Below the pieces are notes generated by a model. The model ran no database searches. It was not told the DNA's origin and saw only the letters and a list, made by a program, of their open reading frames with translations. A DNA stretch of 64,000 nt, taken from contig JAKVON010000002.1 of assembly GCA_022482785.1 (NCBI GenBank), positions 62,001-126,000 on the forward strand. The letters run 5' to 3'. Position numbers and translations under genes: made by a program. This document shows, piece after piece, positions 7,556 to 15,891 of this stretch (within the stretch, counting starts at the first letter, position 1; every line of letters begins with the position of its first letter). The DNA is from Atopobiaceae bacterium. GTDB lineage: Bacteria > Actinomycetota > Coriobacteriia > Coriobacteriales > Atopobiaceae.

Positions 7556-8516
7556 GTGTCTGGCCGAGACGCCCGCGCGGCACGCGTCGCGTCGGACGAG
7601 GTTCGCAGTCGAGCGCTGCACGTGGGGAAACGTCCATGAGACCGACATCACCCCAAGCTGGGTGGGCGGTGACGGGACGTTCACGGACGGCGTCGACGAG
7701 ACGGGCCGCGAGGTCCTGCTCAGGGCCTTCAGTCCCGAGAGCGCGGCCTATGCCTCCCCCCTGCGAAGCGTCGAGACGATGATGCGCGCCGCCGGCCGCC
7801 ATGGGCTGGCCCCGAAGGTGCTGGCCCTTGCCGAGGGCTCCATCGTGATGGAGAGGGTCCCGGCGACCTGGCGGCCGGCGAAGCTCGACGACCTCGCCGA
7901 CCCCGTCGTCCTCTCCGCGATCCTCACGCAGCGCAGGCGCATGCATGGGGTCTCGCTCCAGGAGACCCCCGACGTGGTCCGGCGCAGCATCGTCGCCGAT
8001 ATGTTCGGCATGAGGGACCGGTGCGTCGAGGAGGGCGTCGCCCTCCCGAGGCGCTCGGACGAGACCTTGCGCCTGCTCCGGCCCTTCTTCGACAAGGCCG
8101 AGTTCTTCCGCGAGGGGCCCGTCGCCTGCCATGGCGACGGCGCGGCGTCGAACGTCCTCGTCAACGTCGACGCGACGGGCCAGCTCCTCAGCGCGCCGCT
8201 GCTCACGGGCTGGACCCTGAGCGGGGTCATGGACCCGGTCGAGGAGGCGGGCTCGGTGCTGGCGGAGACGGGCCCCTTCGTGGGCCTGGGGAAGGCCGAG
8301 ATCCTCAAGGTGCTGGGGATCCCGCTCCGGCTCCTGCCCGTCGCCGAGGCCTATGCCGTCGTCGACGACCTCCTCTGGGGATACATAGGCCTCTGGAGGA
8401 GCGCCGTCAGCGCCGACCGTTCGATCGACTACGCGAAGTACGGGCTCTGGCGCCTCGAGAAGAGCGGTTGCCAGCTCAGGTCGTCGGGGCTCGCCGAATG
8501 GCTGGGGAGGCTGTGA
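7545..8516 (+). CDS. choline-kinase-like phosphotransferase, degenerate metal site
   Basis: 323 residues of the aminoglycoside phosphotransferase/choline kinase superfamily. The catalytic loop is present as CHGDGAASNVLV (Asp198). The following metal-binding Asp of the usual I-D-(F/W)-E motif is missing: the aligned segment reads LLTGWTLSG, with Gly222 where the paralogue downstream has Asp216. The C-terminal part keeps the family's helix (LWGYIGLWRSAVS, IDYAKYGLWRLEK). It could be a pseudokinase or regulatory partner, or have a rearranged active site. The ATG overlaps the amidase end and has AGGGAGG upstream. Its stop overlaps the next start by one base (TGATG), so the two kinases are coupled. 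Confidence 0.75.
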   Translation: MRAECLAETPARHASRRTRFAVERCTWGNVHETDITPSWVGGDGTFTDGVDETGREVLLRAFSPESAAYASPLRSVETMMRAAGRHGLAPKVLALAEGSIVMERVPATWRPAKLDDLADPVVLSAILTQRRRMHGVSLQETPDVVRRSIVADMFGMRDRCVEEGVALPRRSDETLRLLRPFFDKAEFFREGPVACHGDGAASNVLVNVDATGQLLSAPLLTGWTLSGVMDPVEEAGSVLAETGPFVGLGKAEILKVLGIPLRLLPVAEAYAVVDDLLWGYIGLWRSAVSADRSIDYAKYGLWRLEKSGCQLRSSGLAEWLGRL

Positions 8517-9469
8517 TGGACGGGGAGGAGCGCGTCATCGAGGGGCGCATAAGCCATCCGAGGTTCGTCGACGTCCCCGCGAACGTGAGGGACGCGATCG
8601 AGGGCGCCAGGATGTGGGAGGGCAAGGAGCTCTTCGCCCGTCCGCTCAGCGGCGGCCTCACCAACGAGAACTGGTTCGTGAGCGACGGGGGTCCGGGCGC
8701 GTACTTCCTGAAGGTCCCGGGCGTGGGCACCGAGTCGACCGACCGCCATGCGGGCGACGTGGGGGCCGTGCGGGCGTCCGACCTGGGGATCGGGGCCAAG
8801 GTCTGCGAGTTCGACCAGGACACGGGCATCGAGATTACCGAGTTCCTCGACGGCTACGAGACCTGCACGACGACCTCCCTGAGGACCGAGGAGCAGGGCA
8901 TCCAGGCCATGGGCATCTACCGCAAGCTCCACTCCGGAGAGCCCTTCGAGCAGACGAACACCCTGTTCGAGCAGGTCGACCAGCACCTCGACCAGGTGCG
9001 TCGCCTCGGCATCCGGCTGCCCGCGTGGGCCTGCGGGCTGGTCGACGAGTACGAGGACGTTCGCAGGAGGTTCGAGACGTCGGGGCTCGACATCGTGCCC
9101 TGCCATAACGACCCGATGCCGGGCAACTTCATGGTGAGGGACGGGACCATGAAGATCATCGACTTCGAGACCTGCGGCAACAACGAGGCGAGCTGCGAGA
9201 TCGGGCTGTTCCTCTCCGAGATGTTCTACGAGGACGAGGACTCGCTGCCCCTCATCGAGGAATGCCTCGGCAGGGTGACCACGCAGTCCCTCAGCCGGAT
9301 CCAGGCCTCGCGCGTCATAGGCGACCTCAAGTGGGGCCTCTGGGGGCTCATCAACTCCGTCGTGCGCGACGTGCGCTTCGACTACTGGAAGTACGGGACC
9401 TGGAAGCTCATGCGAGCGAAAAACTATCAGTGCCGGCTCGACTGGGGCGCTGTGAAGAACGCCATCTAA
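8516..9469 (+). CDS. choline/ethanolamine-kinase-like phosphotransferase
   Basis: 317 residues of the choline-kinase branch of the APH fold. A nucleotide-loop-like LSGGLTNENWFV lies near residue 45, a phosphate/Lys contact in AYFLKVPG, the catalytic CHNDPMPGNFM (Asp199) and the metal-binding IIDFETCGNNEASCEIG (Asp216), so it should be active. The family phosphorylates small alcohols such as choline, ethanolamine, thiamine, methylthioribose or hydroxylysine. The class III PLP enzyme at 11456 suggests an amino-alcohol substrate such as ethanolamine or hydroxylysine. It follows its degenerate paralogue with a one-base overlap and is about 45% of the length into the operon from the amidase. Confidence 0.82.
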   Translation: MDGEERVIEGRISHPRFVDVPANVRDAIEGARMWEGKELFARPLSGGLTNENWFVSDGGPGAYFLKVPGVGTESTDRHAGDVGAVRASDLGIGAKVCEFDQDTGIEITEFLDGYETCTTTSLRTEEQGIQAMGIYRKLHSGEPFEQTNTLFEQVDQHLDQVRRLGIRLPAWACGLVDEYEDVRRRFETSGLDIVPCHNDPMPGNFMVRDGTMKIIDFETCGNNEASCEIGLFLSEMFYEDEDSLPLIEECLGRVTTQSLSRIQASRVIGDLKWGLWGLINSVVRDVRFDYWKYGTWKLMRAKNYQCRLDWGAVKNAI

Positions 9470-9515
9470 ACGCTGCGATACGTGTCGGAAAAGCAACTGA
9501 GAAGAGGTTATTAAG

Positions 9516-9794
9516 ATGAGGAAAATGATCATTTCGATGTCGACGAGGACGAAGAACGTCATCTTCGGCGCCCTGTACGCGGTCCTCGTGCTCTTCGCGA
9601 TCTGCCCGCCGCTCTACCTGTGGGGGAGCGGCAACGCGACCCTGTTCCTCGGGGTGCCGTTCGCGGTCTGGTACTGGATCCTCGACTTCGTCCTGCTCCT
9701 TGCCGTCATGTTCGGCTACTACGCGGTCGAGCAGATGCGCGGCGAGGTCGATTCCGAAGGTGCCGCGGACGCGGCGCAAGCGAAGGGGGAGTAG
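9516..9794 (+). CDS. DUF3311-like small membrane protein, symporter accessory
   Basis: 92 residues with two membrane helices (about 13-35 and 43-68) separated by PPLYLWGSGNATLFLGVPFAVWY in two stretches. The Pro-Leu-Tyr and Pro-Phe-x-x-Trp-Tyr pattern is that of DUF3311-type proteins. These small proteins are typically encoded directly before a solute:sodium symporter, as here, with the symporter starting three bases after this stop. The start is supported by AAGAGG upstream. The role is presumed to be an accessory subunit or assembly partner. Confidence 0.75.
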   Translation: MRKMIISMSTRTKNVIFGALYAVLVLFAICPPLYLWGSGNATLFLGVPFAVWYWILDFVLLLAVMFGYYAVEQMRGEVDSEGAADAAQAKGE

Positions 9795-9797
9795 ACG

Positions 9798-11411
9798 ATG
9801 ATTACGATGCTGTCGATGATCGGATTGTTCTTTGCGGGCATAATCGCCATCCTGTACGTCACGCTCAGGCGGTCGAGTTCGTTTGACGACTACGCCGTGG
9901 CCGGCAGGTCGTTCGGCCCTTGGTACGTCGCCATGAGCTACGTGAACTCCTGGTGGCCGGGGACGGTGTTCATCTCCTTCGCCGGCCTCACCGTGACCTC
10001 GGGCGTGTTCGGCTACTACGGCCTCGCCTACTCCACCCTCGGCCTCGCCTTCATGTACTTCATGGCGACGAGGGCCTGGAGATGGGGCAAGCGCTACAAC
10101 CTCGTGACGCAGCCGGACCTCCTCAAGCTGCGCTACGGCTCCAAGGCGGTCGGGATCCTCACGTCGGTCATCGGGGCCATCGCGATCCTCCCCTGGGTCA
10201 TCCTGGGCATGCAGGCGCTCTCCGCCGTGTTCCAGATCGCGAGCCAAGGCACCTGGTCGCTGCCCGTCTGCCTGTTCGTCGGCCTCGCCCTGGTGCTGAT
10301 CCGTCAGATCTGGACGGTCCAGATGGGCATGCGCGGCCTGGTCTACACCGACATGTTCCAGGGAATCGTCGCCTACGTGGTCGCTGCCGTCGTGTGCGTG
10401 GTCATCCTCGCCTCGCCGAGCTCGCCGGCCAACTGGGGCCAGCTCTCCCAGCTCTCGAGCTCGCTCATAGCGCTGCCCGGTGACGGCGGGACCTACGGCC
10501 CGCTCTACATGTTCTGCTCGGTGTTCACCGGCGTCGTCGGGGCCCTGTGCTGGCCGATGAGCTTCGTGAGGATCTACACGGCGAACAACGTCCGTTCGGT
10601 CAAGAAGTCCACCAACTACGCGATTCTCATCAGCGGGACCTTCTATGCGCTCCTGACGACCGTCATGCTGGCCGCGGCCCACATCCCCGACATCGCCGCC
10701 AACCCGCAGTTGGGCTGGACGACCCTCCTGTCGGACTACGGCGGCGTCTGGCTGCTCGGCCTCGGCCTGGTCATGATCTTCGCTGGCTCGATCGGCCATA
10801 TCGACGGCAGCGTCCAGGCCGCCGGGACGCAGATCGCCAACGACATCATCGGCAGCCGCGTGAAGATGGACGACCGCCAGAAGACCATCGTCTCCAAGTC
10901 CTGCATGGTCGCCTTCATCGTCATCGCCGCCGTGCTAGCCTACTTCACGAACGGCATGTCTCGCCTGCAGCTGCTCGCGCAGATCTCCTACCAGGGAATC
11001 ATCCAGATCTCCGTGCCGCTGTTCCTCGGCCTGTTCTTCAAGTTCGGCAACAAGAACGGCGCGCTTGCCGGCATGGGCGCGGGCTTCGTCGTCGCGGCCG
11101 TCCTGACCGTCATCTACCCGGATGACATCGCCGCGCTGGGCAGCATCACCGGCGGCGTCATCGGCCTGATCGTCAACCTCGTCCTCTACGTCGCGGTCTC
11201 CCTGCTGACGAAGACCACCGACGAGGAGCGCGACCACGTCGACGAGCTGTTCCGGGTCGCGGCCGACAGCGAGGACGACTCCGTCCTCGAGGGCATCCCG
11301 GCCGGTGCGGCACCTGCCCCCGCGGCGCTCGCATCGGAGCCAGGCGCCGCCGCGGAGCAGGCCGCCGGCACCATGGCCTTCCCACCGGAGCGCTCGGACG
11401 CCCTGGCGTGA
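9798..11411 (+). CDS. sodium:solute symporter (SSS family)
   Basis: 537 residues with about 13 hydrophobic helices, matching the SSS family. The N-terminal segment DDYAVAGRSFGPWYVAMSYV is the classic family motif, and the sodium-site helices and the GLVMIFAGSIGHIDGSVQAAGTQIANDI segment (in pieces around residues 325-350) are present. The C-terminal 60 residues form a charged, then Ala-rich, cytoplasmic tail. SSS carriers import sugars, amino acids, choline-like compounds or pantothenate with sodium. Here it sits between amino-alcohol-type kinases and a PLP phospholyase-like enzyme, so it probably imports their substrate. It is translated with the DUF3311-like protein immediately upstream. Confidence 0.9.
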   Translation: MITMLSMIGLFFAGIIAILYVTLRRSSSFDDYAVAGRSFGPWYVAMSYVNSWWPGTVFISFAGLTVTSGVFGYYGLAYSTLGLAFMYFMATRAWRWGKRYNLVTQPDLLKLRYGSKAVGILTSVIGAIAILPWVILGMQALSAVFQIASQGTWSLPVCLFVGLALVLIRQIWTVQMGMRGLVYTDMFQGIVAYVVAAVVCVVILASPSSPANWGQLSQLSSSLIALPGDGGTYGPLYMFCSVFTGVVGALCWPMSFVRIYTANNVRSVKKSTNYAILISGTFYALLTTVMLAAAHIPDIAANPQLGWTTLLSDYGGVWLLGLGLVMIFAGSIGHIDGSVQAAGTQIANDIIGSRVKMDDRQKTIVSKSCMVAFIVIAAVLAYFTNGMSRLQLLAQISYQGIIQISVPLFLGLFFKFGNKNGALAGMGAGFVVAAVLTVIYPDDIAALGSITGGVIGLIVNLVLYVAVSLLTKTTDEERDHVDELFRVAADSEDDSVLEGIPAGAAPAPAALASEPGAAAEQAAGTMAFPPERSDALA

Positions 11412-11455
11412 GCTTCCCCCGACAACCGAAACCGACACGAGGAGTGGAGATTCGC

Positions 11456-12820
11456 ATGGCAACACGCTCGACAATCATGGACACCAACAGCTTCCGGCCC
11501 GAGATGATGGGCGCCCTGGATCCCGAGACCCGGTCGCTGGTGGAGAAGCGTGACGTCCTGGGCCCTGCCTACCGCCTGTTCTACAAGAACCCCGTCCATC
11601 TGGTGAGGGGCGACGGGGCGCGCCTCTGGGACGCGGACGGCGTGGAGTACCTCGACGTGTACAATAACGTGGCCTCGGTCGGGCACTGCCACCCCCGCGT
11701 GGTGGATGCCATCACCAGGCAGGTGTCCCTCCTCAACACCCATACCCGCTACCTGCACGAGAACGTGCTGCGCTACGCGGAGGACATCCTCTCGACGATG
11801 CCCGGCGAGATAGACCGGGTGATGTTCCAATGCACGGGATCGGAGGCCAACGACCTCGCCGTGAGGGTCGCGCAGTGCCACACGGGCGGAGAGGGGATCG
11901 TGGTGACGCACGAGGCCTATCACGGCAACTCCGCCCTGATCTCCGAGCTCTCCCCGGCCCTCGGCACGGCGCAGCCCCTGAGCCGCTCGATGAGGATGGT
12001 CCCGACGCCCGACACCTTCCGCGTCGAGGTCGACGGCGCTGCCGCGGCAGGCCTCTCCGCCGAGGCGTTCGGCGGGTGGATGGCCTCCTGCCTGCGCGAC
12101 GCCGTCGCCGACATGGAACGTCACGGCATACGCTTCGCCGGCTTCCTCGGCGACTCGATCTTCTCGTCGGACGGGGTCTTCCCCGATCCGCGCGGATACC
12201 TCGGGCCCGTCATAGAGGCGGTCCACGACCTCGGGGGCGTCTACATCGCCGACGAGGTCCAGCCTGGATTCACCCGCACGGGAGACGCGTTCTGGGGGTT
12301 CCAGCGCCAGGGCATCGTCCCCGACATCGTGACCTCGGGCAAGCCCATGGCCAACGGCATGCCCACGTCGATGATGGCCGCGCGCCACGAGGTGCTGGAG
12401 AGCTTCGCCGGCTCGATACCCTACTTCAACACCTTCGGGGGAAACCCGGTGTGCATGGCGGCCGCCCAGGCCGTGCTCGACGTCATGCGGGACGAGGACA
12501 CGATGGGCAACGCCAAGAGGGTTGGCGGCGCCTTCAGGGGGCAGCTCGCGGGGATGCAGCCAGATCACCCCGTCATCGGCGACGTGAGGGGAACCGGGCT
12601 CTACATCGGATGCGAGATCGTCAGGCCGGGGACCAAGGACCCAGACCAGGGGCTTGCCCTCGCCCTGCTCGACGAGCTGCGCGAGAACCACGTCCTCACC
12701 TCCGTCTGCGGCCCTCTCGGCAACGTGCTCAAGCTGCGCCCGCCCCTGGTGTTCTCGCTGGCCGACGTGGACTGGTTCATGTCTGCGTTCGAGAGGTCGC
12801 TCTCGAGCCTCGGCGTGTAG
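11456..12820 (+). CDS. class III aminotransferase fold PLP enzyme, possibly a phospholyase
   Basis: 454 residues of the class III PLP family. Visible are the N-terminal LWDADGVEYLDVYNN, the PLP phosphate contact QCTGSEANDLAVR, the pyridine-N Asp in IYIADEVQPGFTRTG, and the Schiff-base Lys296 in TSGKPMANGMP. The start GHCHPRVVDAITRQ and overall pattern resemble ethanolamine-phosphate and 5-phosphohydroxylysine phospholyases and alanine-glyoxylate aminotransferase 2. Kinase-like genes beside it favour a phospholyase making an aldehyde, ammonia and phosphate; a plain transaminase cannot be excluded by eye. The start at 11456 has GTGGAG six bases upstream; a longer frame from 11408 lacks a better site. 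Confidence 0.8.
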   Translation: MATRSTIMDTNSFRPEMMGALDPETRSLVEKRDVLGPAYRLFYKNPVHLVRGDGARLWDADGVEYLDVYNNVASVGHCHPRVVDAITRQVSLLNTHTRYLHENVLRYAEDILSTMPGEIDRVMFQCTGSEANDLAVRVAQCHTGGEGIVVTHEAYHGNSALISELSPALGTAQPLSRSMRMVPTPDTFRVEVDGAAAAGLSAEAFGGWMASCLRDAVADMERHGIRFAGFLGDSIFSSDGVFPDPRGYLGPVIEAVHDLGGVYIADEVQPGFTRTGDAFWGFQRQGIVPDIVTSGKPMANGMPTSMMAARHEVLESFAGSIPYFNTFGGNPVCMAAAQAVLDVMRDEDTMGNAKRVGGAFRGQLAGMQPDHPVIGDVRGTGLYIGCEIVRPGTKDPDQGLALALLDELRENHVLTSVCGPLGNVLKLRPPLVFSLADVDWFMSAFERSLSSLGV

Positions 12821-12874
12821 CGACGCCGCCTCTGCCTGCGTTCCGACACCGCCCTTCGTCTACAATGGCGAACC

Positions 12875-13555
12875 ATGAAACGTTCGTCGCCATTCGCGAA
12901 AGCCCTCGTAGCCGCCCTCCCCGTGATGGGCGGCTACGTCGCCATCGGCGTGCCGTGCGGCATCCTCGAGAGCCAGGTCGGCGTGGACCCGCTCATGTCG
13001 TTTCTGGTGAGCGCGACGTTCTACTCGGGCGCGGGCCAGTTCATGGTCTGCAACCTGCTGATGGCAGGCGTGCCCCTGGCCTCGGTCGCGGCGAGCGTCT
13101 CGCTCGTGAACGCGCGGCAGGTCCTGTACTCGGCCGCGTTCTCCCCGTACTTCTCCCACGTGCGCAAGGGCCTCACCTTCCTGTTCTCCGCCACGGTGAC
13201 CGACGAGTCCTTCGGCGTGAACCTCGCGCGCTTCGCCAACGACGAGGGCTGGACGGCTGGCCTGGCGACCCTCGTGAACCTGCTCTGCATGACGTCCTGG
13301 TCGCTCTCGAACCTGGTGGGATGCGCGGTCGGCGGCCTGCTGGGCATCCCGGTGGCCATCTCCTCGTTCGCGATGACGTCCATCTTCATCTGCCTGCTCG
13401 TCTGCCAGCCGCGCACGCGCACGTCGGTCCTGGTGGCCGCCGTCGCGGCCCTCGTCGTGTGCCTCTGCAAGGCCGTCGGCCTCGCCGGGCCGGCGATTCT
13501 CGTGGGCGCCTGCTCGGGCGTGGCGGCCGGCATCGCGAGGGAGGCGCTGTCATGA
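12875..13555 (+). CDS. azlC: AzlC family branched-chain amino acid exporter, large subunit
   Basis: 226 residues with about seven membrane helices and the AzlC family hallmark segments FLVSATFYSGAGQFMVCNLL and VSLVNARQVLYSAAFSPYF, followed by TDESFGVNLARF. AzlC with AzlD exports branched-chain amino acids and analogues. The ATG at 12875 follows the class III enzyme by 54 bases; a TACAAT-like -10 lies just before it. The next gene overlaps by four bases (ATGA), so azlC and azlD are translationally coupled. Confidence 0.9.
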   Translation: MKRSSPFAKALVAALPVMGGYVAIGVPCGILESQVGVDPLMSFLVSATFYSGAGQFMVCNLLMAGVPLASVAASVSLVNARQVLYSAAFSPYFSHVRKGLTFLFSATVTDESFGVNLARFANDEGWTAGLATLVNLLCMTSWSLSNLVGCAVGGLLGIPVAISSFAMTSIFICLLVCQPRTRTSVLVAAVAALVVCLCKAVGLAGPAILVGACSGVAAGIAREALS

Positions 13556-13875
13556 GCAGGGGAGACGCCCTCACGCTCTATGCCGTCTGCCTCGCGGCCA
13601 TGCTGGCGTGCCGATGCGTGCCCATCTTCCTGCTCAAGGGCCACGAGCTCTCCGGGCGGCTGAGCTCCGCGCTCGGCCTCATCCCCGCGGCCGCCTTCTC
13701 CGCCCTGGTGGCGAACGACCTCTTCAAGCCGGAGGCGTTCGCGCAGGGGCCCTGGCCGGCGGCCGTCCCCCTCGTCGCCGCGGGCGTCGTCGTGCTGGTG
13801 GGCGTGAGGACGCGCTCCCTCGTGTGGTGCGCGCTCGCGGGGGTCGGGTGCTATGCGCTGCTGCTCTGCCTCTGA
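13552..13875 (+). CDS. azlD: AzlD family branched-chain amino acid exporter, small subunit
   Basis: 107 residues with four hydrophobic segments, beginning four bases inside the azlC end. The N-terminal region ending RCVPIFLLKGHELSGRLSSA is typical of AzlD (the conserved R-x-x-P-x-x-L in helix 1), followed by IPAAAFSALVANDL. It acts in the membrane as the partner of AzlC. Normal length for the family. Confidence 0.88.
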   Translation: MSRGDALTLYAVCLAAMLACRCVPIFLLKGHELSGRLSSALGLIPAAAFSALVANDLFKPEAFAQGPWPAAVPLVAAGVVVLVGVRTRSLVWCALAGVGCYALLLCL

Positions 13876-13930
13876 GCCGTCGCCTCGTGCGATACGATGG
13901 GAGGGCGAGAGACGAGAGCAAGGAGACCCC

Positions 13931-14578
13931 ATGGACCATCCCCGATGCTGCCTCTTCGACTTCGATGGCGTCTGCGCGGACACCGAGCCCCTGGGCGTCG
14001 AGTGGGACCGCGAGGCATTCCGGGCGGTCGGCGTCGAGCCCTCCCTCGACGAGATGCTCGCGCTCGTCGGCACGAACGGGCCGGACTCCGTGCCCCGGGT
14101 GCTCGCGCGCCATCATGCCGAGGCGACCTTCGAGCAGTACCAGGCTGCAAAGGATGCCATCACCAGCGTCTACGAGCGCCCCGAGCTCGTCGCCATGCCA
14201 GGGGTGGTCGACTTCGTCGGCGGCCTTCGGGAGCGGGGGATCGCGACGGGGCTGGTCTCCACCACCCGCTCGTCATACATTCTGTTCGCCCTGAACAACC
14301 TCGGCATGGCGAGCCTCTTCGACACGATCGTCTGCGGCGACATGGTGGAGCGTCACAAGCCGGATCCCCTCTGCTACGAGCGCTCGCTTGCCAACCTGGG
14401 CATTTCCGCAAGGGATGCCATCGCTTTCGAGGACTCGCCCACGGGCATCGCCGCGGCCAAGGCGGCAGGGCTCTACGTCGTGGGCTTCGAGGGCTCCGTC
14501 ATCGAGCAGGACACCTCGGCCGCCGACACCACCCTCGGCTCGTTCGTAGGGGCAAGCATCGAGCGCGTCCTCTCCTAG
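13931..14578 (+). CDS. HAD family hydrolase, beta-phosphoglucomutase-like
   Basis: 215 residues. Motif I is DFDGVCADTEP with both catalytic Asp residues, followed by a four-helix cap (residues about 16-90), motif II in TGLVSTTRSS, motif III Lys in RHKPDPLCYERSL, and motif IV EDSPTGIAAAKAAG. This is subfamily I of the HAD phosphatases, beta-phosphoglucomutase/phosphatase-like. The ATG at 13931 has AAGGAG seven bases upstream, which excludes a longer frame. It is a separate unit between azlCD and the polyol locus; the substrate cannot be told. A small sugar phosphate is likely. Confidence 0.85.
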   Translation: MDHPRCCLFDFDGVCADTEPLGVEWDREAFRAVGVEPSLDEMLALVGTNGPDSVPRVLARHHAEATFEQYQAAKDAITSVYERPELVAMPGVVDFVGGLRERGIATGLVSTTRSSYILFALNNLGMASLFDTIVCGDMVERHKPDPLCYERSLANLGISARDAIAFEDSPTGIAAAKAAGLYVVGFEGSVIEQDTSAADTTLGSFVGASIERVLS

Positions 14579-14676
14579 GGCGTCCGTCTCGAAGCAGGTA
14601 TTCCTTCCTCAGAAAAGAGCACGCGTTCGTCATGGGGGCCGGCGCGTGCCGGCTTCCTACCGTTCGCGTCAAGAAA

Positions 14677-14733
14677 TCTTGCAAACACAGAAAAATTCTG
14701 TGAAACACAGAAAAGAATCTTGTAAACAGAAAT
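14677..14733 (+). promoter_or_regulatory. three phased operator-like repeats
   Basis: AAACACAG at 14683-14690 and again at 14703-14710, then AAACAGAA at 14724-14731, each preceded by TTG or GTG and spaced 20-21 bases, two helical turns. The block is strikingly A+T-rich. The third copy overlaps the -35 of the promoter ahead of the polyol genes. It is a good candidate binding site for the DeoR-family repressor at 22133. Confidence 0.6.
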
Positions 14734-14748
14734 CTCAGTCCGTATAGT
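14720..14748 (+). promoter_or_regulatory. promoter of the polyol/ketose locus
   Basis: TTGTAA (14720-14725), 17-base spacer, TATAGT (14743-14748). This is a near-consensus vegetative promoter 56 bases before the dehydrogenase start, overlapped by the third operator-like repeat, a geometry fitting repression. Confidence 0.6.
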
Positions 14749-14803
14749 TGCCTCAGTTCGTCACACGGGCAAACAGGCAGGCATGAGAGAAAGGGTTGCG
14801 ACC

Positions 14804-15880
14804 ATGAAGGCACTCGCACGCTATGGGAAGGAGTTCGGCGGCTACCGTATGATCGACGTTCCTGAGCCGGTATGCGGAGACGACGACCTCATCATCGAGA
14901 TCAAGGCCGCCGCGATCTGCGGCGCCGACATGAAGCACTGGAAGGTGGACAACGGCTCCGACGAGTTCAACTCGATCCGCGGTCACGAGTTCGCCGGCGA
15001 CATCGTCAAGGTCGGCAAGAACGTCAAGGACTGGAAGGTGGGCCAGCGCGTCGTCTCCGACAACTCCGCCCACGTCTGCGGCGTCTGCCCCGCCTGCGAG
15101 AAGGGGGACTTCCTCTGCTGCGAGGACAAGGTCAACCTCGGCCTCGACAACAACACCTGGGGCGGCGGGTTCTCGAAGTACTGCCTGGTCCCCGGCGAGA
15201 TCCTCGCGATCCACAAGCATGCCATCTGGGAGATCCCGGAGAACGTGAAGTACGAGGAGGCCGCGGTCCTCGACCCCATCTGCAACGCCTACAAGGCCGT
15301 CGCCCAGCAGTCGAGCCTCATGCCCGGCCAGGACGTCGTCGTCTTCGGCACCGGCCCCCTCGGCCTCTTCTCCGTCCAGATGGCCCGCATCATGGGCGCC
15401 GTCAACATCGTCATGGTCGGCCTCCAGGACGACACCAAGGTCCGCTTCGGCGTCGCCAAGCAGCTCGGTGCCACCCACTGCGTGAACGGCTCCACCGAGG
15501 ACGTCGTCAAGCGCTGCACCGAGATCTGCGGCCGTGACAACCTCGGCCTCGTCATCGAGTGCTCCGGCGCCAACATCGCCCTCAAGCAGGCCATCGACAT
15601 GCTTCGCCCCAACGGCGAGGTCGTGCGCGTGGGCATGGGCTTCAAGCCCCTCGAGTTCTCGATCAACGACATCACCGCCTGGAACAAGAGCATCATCGGC
15701 CACATGGCCTATGACTCCACGAGCTGGAGGAACGCGATCCGTCTCCTCTCCAGCGGAGCGATCCAGGTCCAGCCGATGATCACGCACCGCCTCGGCCTCT
15801 CCGAGTGGGAGAAGGGCTTCGACGCGATGGCCAAGAAGGAAGCCATCAAGGTCGTCTTCACCTACGACTACGACGATTAG
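14804..15880 (+). CDS. zinc-dependent polyol (sorbitol/iditol-type) dehydrogenase
   Basis: 358 residues of the medium-chain dehydrogenase family. The catalytic zinc ligands lie in AAAICGADMKHW (Cys) and RGHEFAGDIVKVG (His-Glu). The structural zinc Cys cluster is CGVCPACEKGDFLCC. The Rossmann motif is VVVFGTGPLGLFSVQMA. It would oxidise a polyol to a ketose with NAD(P). ATG 14804 is preferred over 14783 because GAGAAAGGG sits nine bases before it. First gene of the operator-controlled polyol locus; the epimerase start follows the stop by 11 bases. The exact polyol cannot be read from sequence. Confidence 0.85.
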   Translation: MKALARYGKEFGGYRMIDVPEPVCGDDDLIIEIKAAAICGADMKHWKVDNGSDEFNSIRGHEFAGDIVKVGKNVKDWKVGQRVVSDNSAHVCGVCPACEKGDFLCCEDKVNLGLDNNTWGGGFSKYCLVPGEILAIHKHAIWEIPENVKYEEAAVLDPICNAYKAVAQQSSLMPGQDVVVFGTGPLGLFSVQMARIMGAVNIVMVGLQDDTKVRFGVAKQLGATHCVNGSTEDVVKRCTEICGRDNLGLVIECSGANIALKQAIDMLRPNGEVVRVGMGFKPLEFSINDITAWNKSIIGHMAYDSTSWRNAIRLLSSGAIQVQPMITHRLGLSEWEKGFDAMAKKEAIKVVFTYDYDD

Positions 15881-15891
15881 GGGACTCACCG

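Noticed and set aside
5750-7684. Long minus-strand open frame of about 640 codons opposite the amidase
   Set aside because: Antisense to a gene with a complete catalytic triad; the residues show no family pattern, and such shadows are expected at this G+C content.
14753-15889. Minus-strand open frame opposite the first polyol dehydrogenase
   Set aside because: Composition-driven shadow (rich in Val, Asp, Gly, Leu, no motif) of a gene with intact zinc and NAD sites.
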